A DNA stretch of 64,000 nt from Timema cristinae (Eukaryota; Arthropoda; Insecta; Phasmatodea; Timematidae). Where the stretch lies: the NCBI GenBank assembly GCA_039000515.1, contig JBCFYV010000001.1:64292435-64356434 (forward strand). Direction: 5' to 3'. Made by a program: the position numbers and the translations under genes. Under the pieces are notes generated by a model, which worked only from the letters and a program-made list of their open reading frames with translations, was not told the DNA's origin and made no database searches. Positions 46,230-56,493 of the stretch are shown piece after piece. Each line of letters begins with the position of its first letter. Position 1 is the first letter of the stretch.

Positions 46230-46740
46230 GTGAACTATTCCAAAGAATGAAGTAGTACCAAGAGACAAAGATGGCAGTAAATAAAAGTGTGCTCACACCA
46301 ACATTGTCTGATGGATGTGAAGTGTGAGTTTGTCAGAAGAAACACAAGAGCAAGGTGAATGTTGTTGGAATGAGATATCTAAGAAATGTTTATGGAAAAA
46401 CTTGTCTGGACAGAGATAGCAATGAATGGGTGCTAAAGTAGTGCGGTTTGAAAGGGAATCCAAATTGAATAGGTCAATGTGAAAGAAGCGTGTTACAGTG
46501 GTTTGTGAATGTTGAGCGTATGAGTGTGGATCGAGTGATGGAGCAAATATATGAAGGTAGAGTGTGTGTGTGGATCAAAGGGAAGAGGTAAGACTTGGTT
46601 AGATGAATGTGTGAAAAAGACAAACATTAAGAGTTTTAAGAATAAAAGAGCATGTGTGACTCGGTGTATGGATGTTGTTGAAGTGAAGGGAATTTCCAAG
46701 GATAGGGAAGTGTGGAGAAAGTTAGTGAGGAAGGATTGTT
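46230..46740 (+). pseudogene. LINE ORF2 C-terminal fragment
   Basis: Contains VGMRYLRNVYGKTCLDR, then NEWVLK, CGLKGNP, SVLQWFVNVERMSVDRVMEQ, IYEGRV and a WLDECVKK-like segment. This is the C-terminal region of the same LINE type as 44291-44720, with stops. It ends before a TTATTG-rich tail (46737-46768) that could be the LINE 3' tail. Confidence 0.65.
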
Positions 46741-46768
46741 ATTATTATTGTTGTTGTTATTGTTATTA

Positions 46769-47147
46769 CATGGTGGCGACAGACAGGGAAAGGGGGAAAA
46801 CCTGGAAAAGTCTGAGAATTTTTGGATGACAGGGAAATGTCAGGGAATTTAACTAAAAATAAGGGAAAGTCAGGAATTAAAAAATATGTCTAAAATATCC
46901 TGTTAATTTTGCAACCAAACACTAAAACAAAAGTTAACAATACCTAAATAAAATAAAATTTTAATTTTTAAATAACCGATAAAACTGTTTATGTTTAGTA
47001 GATAACACACTGTTTTAATAAGTGATCAATAATAAATAAAACAAGTCATCATCCACCATTAAAACTGGGAAAAAGTAGTCGGGGAAAATTGAAAAATGTT
47101 GCCTGGAAAAGTCGGACTTTTGTAAAATATGTTTTGTAGCCACACTG
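46769..47147. mobile_element. hAT-like MITE candidate
   Basis: The left end (catggtggcgacaga) and the reverse complement of the right end (cagtgtggctacaaa) form imperfect inverted ends starting CA, as in hAT elements. The interior carries repeated gggaaagtcagg and cctggaaaagtc motifs. A target duplication is hidden because a SINE-B abuts the right end. Confidence 0.4.
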
Positions 47148-47148
47148 T

Positions 47149-47433
47149 ATTAGCACCTTGTCTTACTACCCGTTCGGGTTGTACGCACTTACGCTAATGT
47201 GTAATGGTAGGGTGATTGTGAGATGAAATGGAGGACCTACAGTTTAACGAGGAATCCGAACCACGGTGGAGGCCTGGCATTACCCACAGTCACAAGTTGT
47301 GATTAATACACGTCTTGTCAGAGGTGAAGGAAGGGTTTGGAAATCAGATAAATCTGTACCAGGACCGAGGATTGAGGCCCGGACCGCTAACACAGAGGTC
47401 CAACACCTTACCCCTAGACCACCGAGTCACAGG
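47149..47433 (-). mobile_element. SINE family B, nearly full length
   Basis: Reverse complement of the 54416-54725 type. From the left: tail (ttagcaccttgtcttactac, ccgttcggg), body (tccgaaccacggtggaggcc), and tRNA-like head with B-box and A-box near 47360-47433 (ttacccctagaccaccgag). Confidence 0.8.
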
Positions 47434-47528
47434 ATGGATTAAGTACAGAATTGTTTTGTTTTTTGAGATACACGTAGAGGTTTTTGCTTACCCAGTAAGG
47501 GAATGGTTTTACTAGATATGTATAAGTA

Positions 47529-48452
47529 CGAGGTGCATCTACAAAATAAGGTCCATTGAAATATGACTGCCAAAATAGGCTCATAGGCGGGTTCACGCAT
47601 GTGCAGTAGCATAGATTGACTAATCAATTTTCTGTTGATCTCTTTACTTCAGTTTTATTTTCATCTGATGTTCTGTGAGAGTGATATTTGTGCTGTCATA
47701 AATAATCCTGCCAGTTGTGAGGTTCATAGTGTCATATGATTATTGTTAGAAGAATGCTGCAGAAACATATCGTTGGATGTGTAATGTCATGAGTGAAAAT
47801 AAGTAATAATAATGTCACACCAATGTTCATTATAAGGAGCGCAGCCAAGTGGGTTGACTGGTGACTGACAATTTAGTGGAAAGTGAGAACTGTCGTTTCA
47901 CACTTACGGAACTTTCTTTTGAATTTACAGAAGTTTCGCAAACTTGTGACAGAAAAGCTAGGCTACAAGAAACTGTGCATGAGATGTGTCCCCAAAATGC
48001 TGACTGATGCACGGAGTCAGCTCAAATGTTTTTGCAGCATTTAGAAAAGGAAGGCGAGGAAAACTTTTTTCTAAAATCGTAACTGGTGATGAGACTTGGA
48101 TTTTGTATATAAATGTTGAAACAAAACAATTGATGCAGTGGTGTCATTCAACATCCCCAAAGGCAAAACTAATTCAAACAGGAACGCTCCATTAAAAAAA
48201 ATCATGGTTTCTGTTGTTTTTTTTGGGACCAGAAGGGTGTCTTACTTGATGATTTTGTTGAACGAGGAAGACCCATTAATGCTGCAGGACATTGTGAAAC
48301 CTTAACAGAACAAAATACATGGCATGCTGATATCAGGGATTCTTCTGTTGCCCGACAATGCTGAAGCATGTATTTTTAGCCCTCTATAAAACTCGTCTAT
48401 CCCTACTAGGTTCTTATTGATTCATCGGACCTTACTTTGTGGATGCACCTCA
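47529..48452 (+). mobile_element. mariner-type transposon, decayed (0.92 kb)
   Basis: The terminal inverted repeat starts cgaggtgcatctacaaaata on the left; its partner, read in reverse complement, is tgaggtgcatccacaaagta. TA dinucleotides flank both ends (47527-47528 and 48453-48454), the usual Tc1/mariner target duplication. Inside, transposase remnants include VTGDETWILYINVETK, with the first catalytic Asp in the family's GDE motif, near 48076-48120, and a later TKQLMQWCHSTSPKAK. Stops, frameshifts and a length below the usual 1.3 kb show internal loss. Confidence 0.8.
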
Positions 48453-48454
48453 TA

Positions 48455-49129
48455 TGTATATACTTAGTAATTTGTTCAACTGTGACCGATATGGGTTACA
48501 GTTTACTTAGTGGTAATTTCACTAGACCTAATTGATACAGATAAATTGAAAGGTTTCTGTAGAAAGCTTGGAATCTTACGATCTAAATAATGTTTCGAAC
48601 ATATAAGCCCAGATACTTGTTTGTATGAATGGATGCATTTGTTCACTCTTTTTGTTATGTAACATGACCGAGAGAAATCCTGCAACTTAGATGTCTAGTT
48701 ATTTAATTTTATTATACTATAAAACCTACAAACTAACCTAAATCTTATTATTGCTGTGAATTGATTCATAGCATTCTTGTAAGTTAGTGTATAAAGTATT
48801 AAAAATAAAAAATAAACTTTTTGTATGGTAGATCTGTGTGGCAAAGGAAATTAATAATTAAATACTTGTCAATTGAATACTATTCCCCTTTAATCCCCTA
48901 CATTTTGTATACCAGGCCCTATTCTATTTTTATCCAACTGAACAATACAAACTCATACATTTACAAAATGACAGAATAGAACATACAAGACTCAGTTCAG
49001 TCTTTGAATGTCATTTTTCCACATATCTCACCCAATTCCTTGCATCATCTGTTTTCAAATTATAATTTTCCATTGGGCACACAATGTAGTCCCATTTGTT
49101 GGTTATTGTTTTGATGTGCCTCGCTGTTC
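48455..49129. other. AT-rich spacer
   Basis: No recognised element. Composition changes abruptly to GC-rich near 49130. Confidence 0.4.
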
Positions 49130-49400
49130 AGTCAGCCTTGTATCTTTCCTCCGCACTTGAACCGGCTGCTCCACCCTCCCTCTCTACTGCCTGGACCGGC
49201 CCACAGTCCATGTTCTCTAAGCCGTTCGTGACGACCCACCTCGCTCGCTATTGGCTCGCGTGAAGGACATTATCTCTCACGTTTTCTCGCACCAATGGGA
49301 AGCCCCTGTTTCCCCCATTGGACAAGGCCAGGCAGCAGTGGAGGGTATATAACACGGTGATCTCTGGAGCTGTTTTTTAGTGGTGAACCACCCTGGCGAA
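49130..49400 (+). promoter_or_regulatory. GC-rich promoter-like block with three CCAAT boxes and TATA
   Basis: Inverted CCAAT at 49250, CCAAT at 49292 and inverted CCAAT at 49317 precede tatata at 49346, an ordering and spacing typical of a Pol II core promoter. A start near 49375 would place the 38-bp array (from 49485) in the transcript. The block differs sharply in composition from the surrounding intron and looks like the U3 part of an LTR or an imported promoter. No second LTR was identified. Confidence 0.5.
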
Positions 49401-49484
49401 CCACCGTTACTCAAGAGCGAGCGAATTAAAGTGTCGTTTTTGTAAGAGTGATTTTGTTGAGACTCCTTTCACCGTTCCTACCTC

Positions 49485-51175
49485 CCACCGCGACTCACGT
49501 TGCCGGGACTACTTACTACCTCCCACCGCGACTCACGTTGCCGGACTACTTACTACCTCCCACCGCGACTCACGTTGCCGGGACTACTTACTACCTCCCA
49601 CCGCGACTCACGTTGCCGGGACTACTTACTACCTCCCACCGCGACTCACGTTGCCGGACTACTTACTACCTCCCACCGCGACTCACGTTGCCGGGACTAC
49701 TTACTACCTCCCACCGCGACTCACGTTGCCGGGACTACTTACTACCTCCCACCACGACTCACGTTGCTGGGACTATTTCCTACCTCCCACCGTGACTCAC
49801 GTTGCTGGGACTATTTACTACCTCCCACCGTGACTCACGTTGCTGGTACTATTTACTACCTCCCACCACGACTCACGTTGCCGGGACTATTTCCTACCTC
49901 CCACCGTGACTCACGTTGCCGGGACTTCCTACCTCCCACCGCGACTCACGTTGCCGGGACTACTTACTACCTCCCACCGTGACTCACGTTGCCGGGACTA
50001 TTTCCTACCTCCCACCGTGACTCACGTTGCTGGGACTATTTACTACCTCCCACCGTGACTCACGTTGCTGGTACTATTTACTACCTCCCACCACGACTCA
50101 CGTTGCCGGGACTATTTCCTACCTCCCACCGTGACTCACGTTGCCGGGACTTCCTACCTCCCACCGCGACTCACGTTGCCGGGACTACTTACTACCTCCC
50201 ACCATGACTCACGTTGCTGAGACTATTTCCTACCTCCCACCGTGACTCACGTTGCTGAGACTATTTACTACCTCCCACCACGACTCACGTTGCTGAGACT
50301 ATTTCCTACCTCCCACCGTGACTCACGTTGCCGGGACTATTTCCTACCTCCCACCGCGATTCACGTTGCCGGGACTACTTACTACCTCCCACCGCGACTC
50401 ACGTTGCCGGGACTATTTCCCACCTCCCACCGCGACTCACGTTGCTGAGACTATTTCCTACCTCCCACCGTGACTCACGTTGCCGGGACTATTTCCTACC
50501 TCCCACCGCGACTCACGTTGCCGGGACTATTTCCCACCTCCCACCGCGACTCACGTTGCCGGGACTTCCTACCTCCCACCGCGACTCACGTTGCCGGGAC
50601 TATTTACTACCTCCCTCCGCGACTCACGTTGCTGGGACTACTTACTACCTCCCACCGCGACTCACGTTGCCGGGACTACTTACTACCTCCCACCGCGACT
50701 CACGTTGCCGGGACTACTTACTACCTCCCACCGCGACTCACGTTGCCGGGACTACTTACTACCTCCCACCGCGACTCACGTTGCCGGGACTACTTACTAC
50801 CTCCCACCGTGACTCACGTTGCCGGGACTATTTCCTACCTCCCACCGCGACTCACGTTGCCGGGACTATTTCCCACCTCCCACCGCGACTCACGTTGCCG
50901 GGACTTCCTACCTCCCACCGCGACTCACGTTGCCGGGACTATTTACTACCTCCCACCGCGACTCACGTTGCTGAGACTACTTACTACCTCCCACCGCGAC
51001 TCACGTTGCCGGGACTACTTACTACCTCCCACCGCGACTCACGTTGCCGGGACTACTTACTACCTCCCACCGCGACTCACGTTGCCGGGACTACTTACTA
51101 CCTCCCACCGTGACTCACGTTGCCGGGACTATTTCCTACCTCCCACCGTGACTCACGTTGCCGGGACTACTTCCT
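49485..51175. repeat. GC-rich 38-bp array, about 44 copies
   Basis: The unit is tacctcccaccgcgactcac, gttgccgggactacttac. Some units are 35 bp, lacking three bases in the gggacttcctacc form. Most differences are cg to tg or ca at fixed CpG sites (ccgcgact, ccgtgact, ccacgact; gccggg, gctggg). The tg forms create a tgactca AP-1-like site. Blocks of several units are duplicated (for example about 49760-49930 with about 50015-50170). All + strand frames can be open because the unit lacks stops. Confidence 0.94.
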
Positions 51176-52194
51176 TCCGCCCACTGCGACACCCGTGTTG
51201 CTGGGACTCCCTCCTTACACCCCTCGACTCTCACCATTGGCGGTTCCACAAGATGGTATACACCCGCCGCTCCGGCAAAGCCCACTGACAGAAGACCCTA
51301 AAGAAGACAGCGGCATCAAAACATTACTCCACCCGTGGACCCATCTTCTACTGCAACCACCAGACCCCCTAACGCCAACATTCCGCTCCATCATCTTCAA
51401 GAGTCACTGCCCCGAGTTAACTAATTCCTCCCCTCGTCTTCCCCTCTCACCGACCATCTGACCCCACCTACTCCAATTTCCCCCTTTGTAGTATTTTCTA
51501 TTGAGAGCACGTGGATCATATCCGAGTCCATCCAGTCGTTAACAGTTGGTTTTGAAGGATATTATTATTAAATATTTCAAATCTATTCCTTTTCTTTGGA
51601 TTTTGCCAATATAATTATTATAACTTCGTATTTTTACATAGCCTAATTGTGTAGGTGTGAGCTTTACATGATTGACACGCTACAATCTTTGTGATACGGG
51701 CGGGTACCTTCTATTCTTGGTAAATCTGATCCAGTGTAGTTGTTTCACCGTGCAGCAATACTCACATCTCTTGTCCTGGCTTTGTAGGAAGTTGTAGCTC
51801 AATTCATCTTGGCACCTCCAGGGTAGTGCTCAAACAAAAACTTGTTGTGAAACACCAGTGTTTCTCTAGAGGTGTTTGTCCATTTTCACTAAAGAAATCA
51901 TTAAGGAAAGTGATCAACCTGATTCATCATAATTTTCCTGCAGATTTGCTTGCATTAATTTAACTTTAAAAACACGTTCATTAAAAAAAATGTTACTAAT
52001 CCCGGAGTTTTAAATTTCCTGTACAAAGAAAAATTATGCAGCGTATTTTGTAGAGATTATAATGATGTGGGACAGATAAAATAGAATTTAAAAAATGTAA
52101 GGTCATATAATTATTTCTGTTTCAATATTAGGCACACAAAATATTTGTATTAATTTAACCCAATAAATTAACAAAGTTTAAGAAAAGCCCATTT
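51176..52194. other. GC-rich leader followed by AT-rich spacer
   Basis: 51176-51480 continues GC-rich with a Pro/Thr/Ser-rich frame but has no recognisable domain; it is probably the downstream part of the element that begins at 49130. From 51500 the sequence returns to AT-rich with no recognised feature. Confidence 0.35.
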
Positions 52195-52620
52195 TGTAAA
52201 CCCTAATGGTTTTACCATAAGAAGTGAGCAGTTACAGGTTACTGCTAGAACTATCACAGGAACACATCACATATAGTTGTTTGTGAGAAACACCTGCCAC
52301 AGAGATACACCTGCCACCTTCAGGATTTGTCCTTGTGAGAAAAACTTGATACTGAGATCAACACCTGTCACTTTCACGGTTTTTTCTTGTGAGAAACACC
52401 TGCCACGGAGATCAACACCTGTCACCTTCACGGTTTTTCATTGTGAGAAACATCTGCCTCGGAGATCAACACCTGCCACCTTCAGGGTTTGTCCTTGCGT
52501 TGTGTTGATGCCCATACCATAGCAAACCTTGATAGGAAATTGCAGGCGTTTAAACTCAAATGCAGGTCTGACGGAATCATAGGTATTCTTGATAACACGA
52601 CCCATTTCCCATTGCTCAAC
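52195..52620 (-). pseudogene. Helitron/PIF1-like helicase C-terminal fragment
   Basis: Minus-strand translation from about 52615 gives FEFKRLQFPIKVCYGMGIN, then TTQGQTLKVAGVDL, and, after a repeat-expanded stretch, QLYVMCSCDSSSSNL near 52210-52255. These are the last conserved helicase motifs of Helitron replicase-helicases (the QFP(I/V)-containing strand, the TxxxxQGQT motif and the final QLYVxxSR-like motif). The critical Arg of the last motif reads Cys here. Upstream motifs are absent, so it is an isolated end fragment. Confidence 0.7.
52278..52497. repeat. 54-bp repeat, four copies, within the helicase motif region
   Basis: Each unit starts ttgtgagaaacacctgccac and is 54 bp (18 codons), except the leftmost, which is two bases shorter. 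On the minus strand each copy repeats the GQTLKVAGVDLRGRCFSQ-type segment between two helicase motifs. Copies differ by 10-25%. Confidence 0.85.
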
Positions 52621-53698
52621 CTGTCATGACAATCACCTCTACAATAAAGTATTGCAGAGTGTTTTCAATTTTGGAGCTAGAATTGCTGGTCGTGGAACCA
52701 CTAAAGAAGATTGTTTTACACAAGTATCTAGGGATAAGACAAATAAAATGGACTAATTCCTGGATATCCTTGACTATGACGTATAATAATTATCTTGGAG
52801 TTAATCAAGGACCTGCCTCATGTCCTGCAAATACTAAATTACCGAGTTACAGCAATATACCATCAAATAAGTCTAGTTTTTGTCTTAACACGGGCAAATG
52901 TGAATGTTGGTTGGCTGGGAAAGTTTCCCAATGTCTTGCCATATATGTTGGACCTTTTTAGACGTTAACCTCATCAACTCTAGTGACTGGGAATGACTGG
53001 TGGAGGTTGTCCTAAGTCTCTCATGAGAACATGGTTGCTTCCGAGATCTCTCAGAGTTCTCTTTAGATCTTCAATTTATGTCTTATGTGACATTTTACTC
53101 TAATTCCATAATATGAAATAATTTTTGCAGTAATTTTGATATGAAACTTTGTTTTGATATGTTACACACAGCAATTTGGTTGATAAAAAAATGCAAGGTC
53201 GTTGAATTGTTTTGCCCCCCTTTAACAAATTAATGACTATACCCAAAGAAGCCAGTGAAAAGGCAACACATCCCTCAATCCTGAGCTTAGCCAAGACTAA
53301 ATTAATTATAAAATGATTTCCTTTATCTCCAGGTTCATCTGAAAAGAATACACATCCTAAAAGATCTTGAATACTCTATAATACTTTTAATTCTCTGGTA
53401 AGTTGTTGTGTGTCCAATAGAGGCTTGTTTATATACAGAGTCTGTAATAGAAGTGGCCGGTCGCTTCTCTATCTCACACTTTTGCTAGTTAATATAAATC
53501 AGTATGAATTGTTGGGTAGAAGAAGACACAAGTCCTTCTTGCTCTTGTCCAAGAGAGACCTTACAATTTGCTTGATTTGTTCTAACTTGCATAAAAAATA
53601 TCTTAATTGAAGTCCAACGCTTCTACAGATTTATATTTTCTAATCCTATGTTCAATATGATGAGACATGCGTTTCCTGTGGCGTGTTGCTTGTTACAG
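52621..53698. other. intron end with unassigned open frame
   Basis: An open frame at 52626-52961 (111 codons, several Cys in the last third) has no recognisable family and no obvious splice context. The segment ends with the acceptor cttgttacag before 53699. Confidence 0.35.
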
Positions 53699-53876
53699 GG
53701 GATCTGCCATTGCCAAAATTGTTGGCACCAATGCTCAACGCTATGAGCACATCGACGAGCGAGTCACCATGTATGTGTACGAGGAAATCATCAACGGGAA
53801 GAAGTTGACTGACATTATTAACGAGACACACGAAAATGTAAAGTATCTGCCAGGAAAGATACTTCCTTCGAACGTG
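53699..53876 (+). CDS. Gpdh1: Gpdh second coding exon (end of residue 15 to 74)
   Basis: The first base completes the Trp15 codon and is followed by 59 codons beginning [11 protein letters not shown] and including RVTMYVYEE, the highly conserved [20 protein letters not shown] block and LPSNV. This is the N-terminal Rossmann domain of NAD-dependent glycerol-3-phosphate dehydrogenase and completes the GSGNWG nucleotide-binding motif. The donor is gttagt at 53877, non-optimal but usable, leaving phase 0. The family is about 350 residues, so roughly 21% of the protein is present; the remaining exons should lie to the right of the window. No break is seen. Confidence 0.92.
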
Positions 53877-54415
53877 GTTAGTATCTCACTTGGCTGTTGT
53901 GGGTTGACAAATGAAACAAAGTGGGAAAGTAAATCAATTCAAGTTTTTATTGTGTTTTTTCTTGTAAGCAATTAGGATATTATACTGTTACATAATGAAA
54001 CCTGTTTTAAAAATCATCATCAAATATCATACTTAATATTAAAATAAAGTACACACAAGCCCTACATATAGCTCAGAACCTTTTTTATTCGAAGTACAAG
54101 TGATACTTAAAAACTTTTAAAATATCTAAAATTTGAATTAACCATTTTAACGATTGCCTACCTATCTAAAGGCATCTATCTGGTACACAATAAATATGAT
54201 ACATATAAACACACATACACAATACATGAAAAATATTAAAATATGTCACACAGAAAGTATCCCTCCCTCTTCTAGGAAACCACTCGCTTTCTCTCTTACT
54301 CTGTGTCAATAGGCTGACTCCAACTTTAATTGAAATTGTTCAATGATGGTTTTAGTAAAAATTGTTAAGTTAGTTTTGAAATGGTTCAAACTTGAATTAT
54401 TCAAATATCTATTTC
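53877..54415. other. start of the next Gpdh intron
   Basis: AT-rich, no recognised feature. The next Gpdh exon was not found anywhere in 53877-64000. Confidence 0.5.
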
Positions 54416-54694
54416 TCTGGTGACCTGGTGGTCTAGGGGTAAGGTATCAGCCTTCTGTGCTGGTGGTCCAGGGTTCAATCCTTGGTCCCGGAACCAATTT
54501 ATCTGATTGCCAAACCCTTCCTTCACCTCTGACAAGACGTGTATTAATCACAATTTGTGAATGTGTGGAATTCCAGGCCTTCACCGTGGTTTGGATTCCA
54601 CGTTAAACTGTAGGTTTTCCATTCATCTCACAATCACCCTACATTCACATTAGTGTAAGTGCGTATAACCCGAATGGGTACTAAGACGCAGTGC

Positions 54695-54725
<31 letters not shown>
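54416..54725 (+). mobile_element. SINE family B, full length with (TAA)n tail
   Basis: The tRNA-like head has an A-box region cctggtggtctaggggtaag and a B-box gggttcaatccttgg at about 54470-54484. The body includes caaacccttccttcacctct and tctcacaatcaccctac. The tail is cccgaatgggtactaagacg, then cagtgctaa and (taa)n ending near 54725. It is the reference copy for this family here. Confidence 0.85.
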
Positions 54726-56493
54726 TTGTTTCTAAAATTCATGCTAAATGTAATGTTTTACCATTGATTCAAATATAAATTTCATGGGAAGTCATAGTGG
54801 GTTTGAATTATCCAATTTTTCTAACTAAACCATGTCAAATTAGCCAGACACTAAATATTAAATAATAAAAAAAATTAATAGAAATAGCTATATTCTGGTT
54901 TTGATTGGCTATCACGCACACACACACACAAGGTTGCCTTATGAAATATCACTCTTCTGTTTAAATACTTCTATTCAAAAGTTACAACATGATTAATACA
55001 TTATGCACAAAGGTGCAAATTAGTCATCTTTATCACTTTTAACTTAATCACTTTTTATGGTACCTAGTCACTTTTAGTCACTTTTTACTACAGATTAAAG
55101 ATTTTTAGTCCCATTTTTTTAAAGAAAGATTGTCATAATTTAGTAACTTAAATTATAAATGAATCGAACCTAAGTATAAAATATAATAGCTACACACAAG
55201 GTTTTCAGTGAAGCCATTGAATCTACCTCATTAACAAAAGTAGAAAGCTAAAGAACAATATGAAAGGGAGGAAAGAAATCTGGTCACAAAATTAACAAGA
55301 TAAAGAAAAATGCAGAACTGCAAATAAACTGTACACAGAAACAAATGAAGCTTTTCCAAAGAATAATGTTCATACTAGTACTTGTACAAAAAGAGGAGAA
55401 AATGATTAGAAGAAACAAACAACCTTCAAAAGAAAATTTTAGACATAATGTGGTCACCTTTAGTCACTTTCTCATTTATTTGGACATCCCCGGCAACAAT
55501 TATTTGCGGATTTGTCACAATCTATCGCATACTGCGCTTACGTGGAATTAAATAAGGAAGATAGAATCTATATACCCATCTGGGATTTGAAACCCATCCT
55601 CCCAGTCATCGACAAGTCAGACTCTAGCAACTTGACCCTTAGTCTGTGATTTACTGGAGAACTTTAAAAATAATGATTTTAAGTATTTTTATTATTATTT
55701 ATTGTGTGCACAATTTCTTACTAGCCATCTGAGCTAGGATGAATCCGAACCACGGTGGAGGCCTGGCATTCCCCACAGTCACAAGATGTCTTGTCAGAGG
55801 TGAAGGAAGGGTTTATTAATCAGATATACTATATAATAGATTTCTGGTAGGGAAAAAGGCCTTTCAGAAAACAATTCCTATGGTGAACGGACTTAAGTTA
55901 AAAACCACCAGCGCCACTGGCAAACCAGTGATTGTTCTTATCATGTGAGTGTTATGGTAATAAAGTATCTACTGTACATCTGTACAGCCTGTGTTCTAGC
56001 AACAAGATGAACTGTATATTTGACCTAGCAACAGTTTGGGAAGTGAAGATATAATGTAATCTTATTTATTGATGTAAATAAAAACATTGATAGTGGATAT
56101 TGATGAACCTTGACACAGCTCATACAACTGAACAATAGCATTCAAAAAATGAAATACAGATTTGATTTCACAGTTAAACATATTTAACACTGAGTAACAA
56201 TACTAAACTAAAACAAATGTAAATGTGGTGGCATCTGTGGCTCACCACCGAATGAAGGAAGGACTTACACACGCACAAAATGGCAGCATTCTGGGAGGGG
56301 GCATGCTCAAACGGAACTTACTTTACGTAACCAACGTAAAAATTATCTGTATCTGAAATACTAGAGCTTATGTCATATGATTGATAATTTTAATAATGTT
56401 CGTTTTGTTAAACTAATATTAGAAACTTTCTCAGACAAACTTTATATTATTTATCTGTTCTGAACCCCTGATAACCTTTCCCCTTACGATCCA
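54726..56493. other. intronic AT-rich DNA with a SINE-B fragment
   Basis: A short CA run lies at about 54914-54929 and a tagtcactttt repeat at 55020-55090. A minus-strand SINE-B fragment is at 55738-55830 (tccgaaccacggtggaggcc, cttgtcagaggtgaaggaag). The open frame at 55345-55551 has no recognised motif. Confidence 0.45.

Larger units (their letters stand above)
40951..53698 (+). other. Gpdh1: Gpdh intron 1, about 12.7 kb
   Basis: The intron has a gtgagt donor and a cttgttacag acceptor in phase 2. It contains SINEs, the LINE pieces and their 50-bp array, a hAT-like MITE, a mariner remnant, a promoter-like block with a 38-bp array, and a Helitron helicase fragment. Almost all identifiable content is mobile DNA or tandem repeats. 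Confidence 0.8.

Noticed and set aside
49448..51461. Plus-strand open frames up to 272 codons with TSHRDSRC-type repeats
   Set aside because: Three overlapping frames are open at once in the GC-rich 38-bp array, so this is a composition effect and not a protein.
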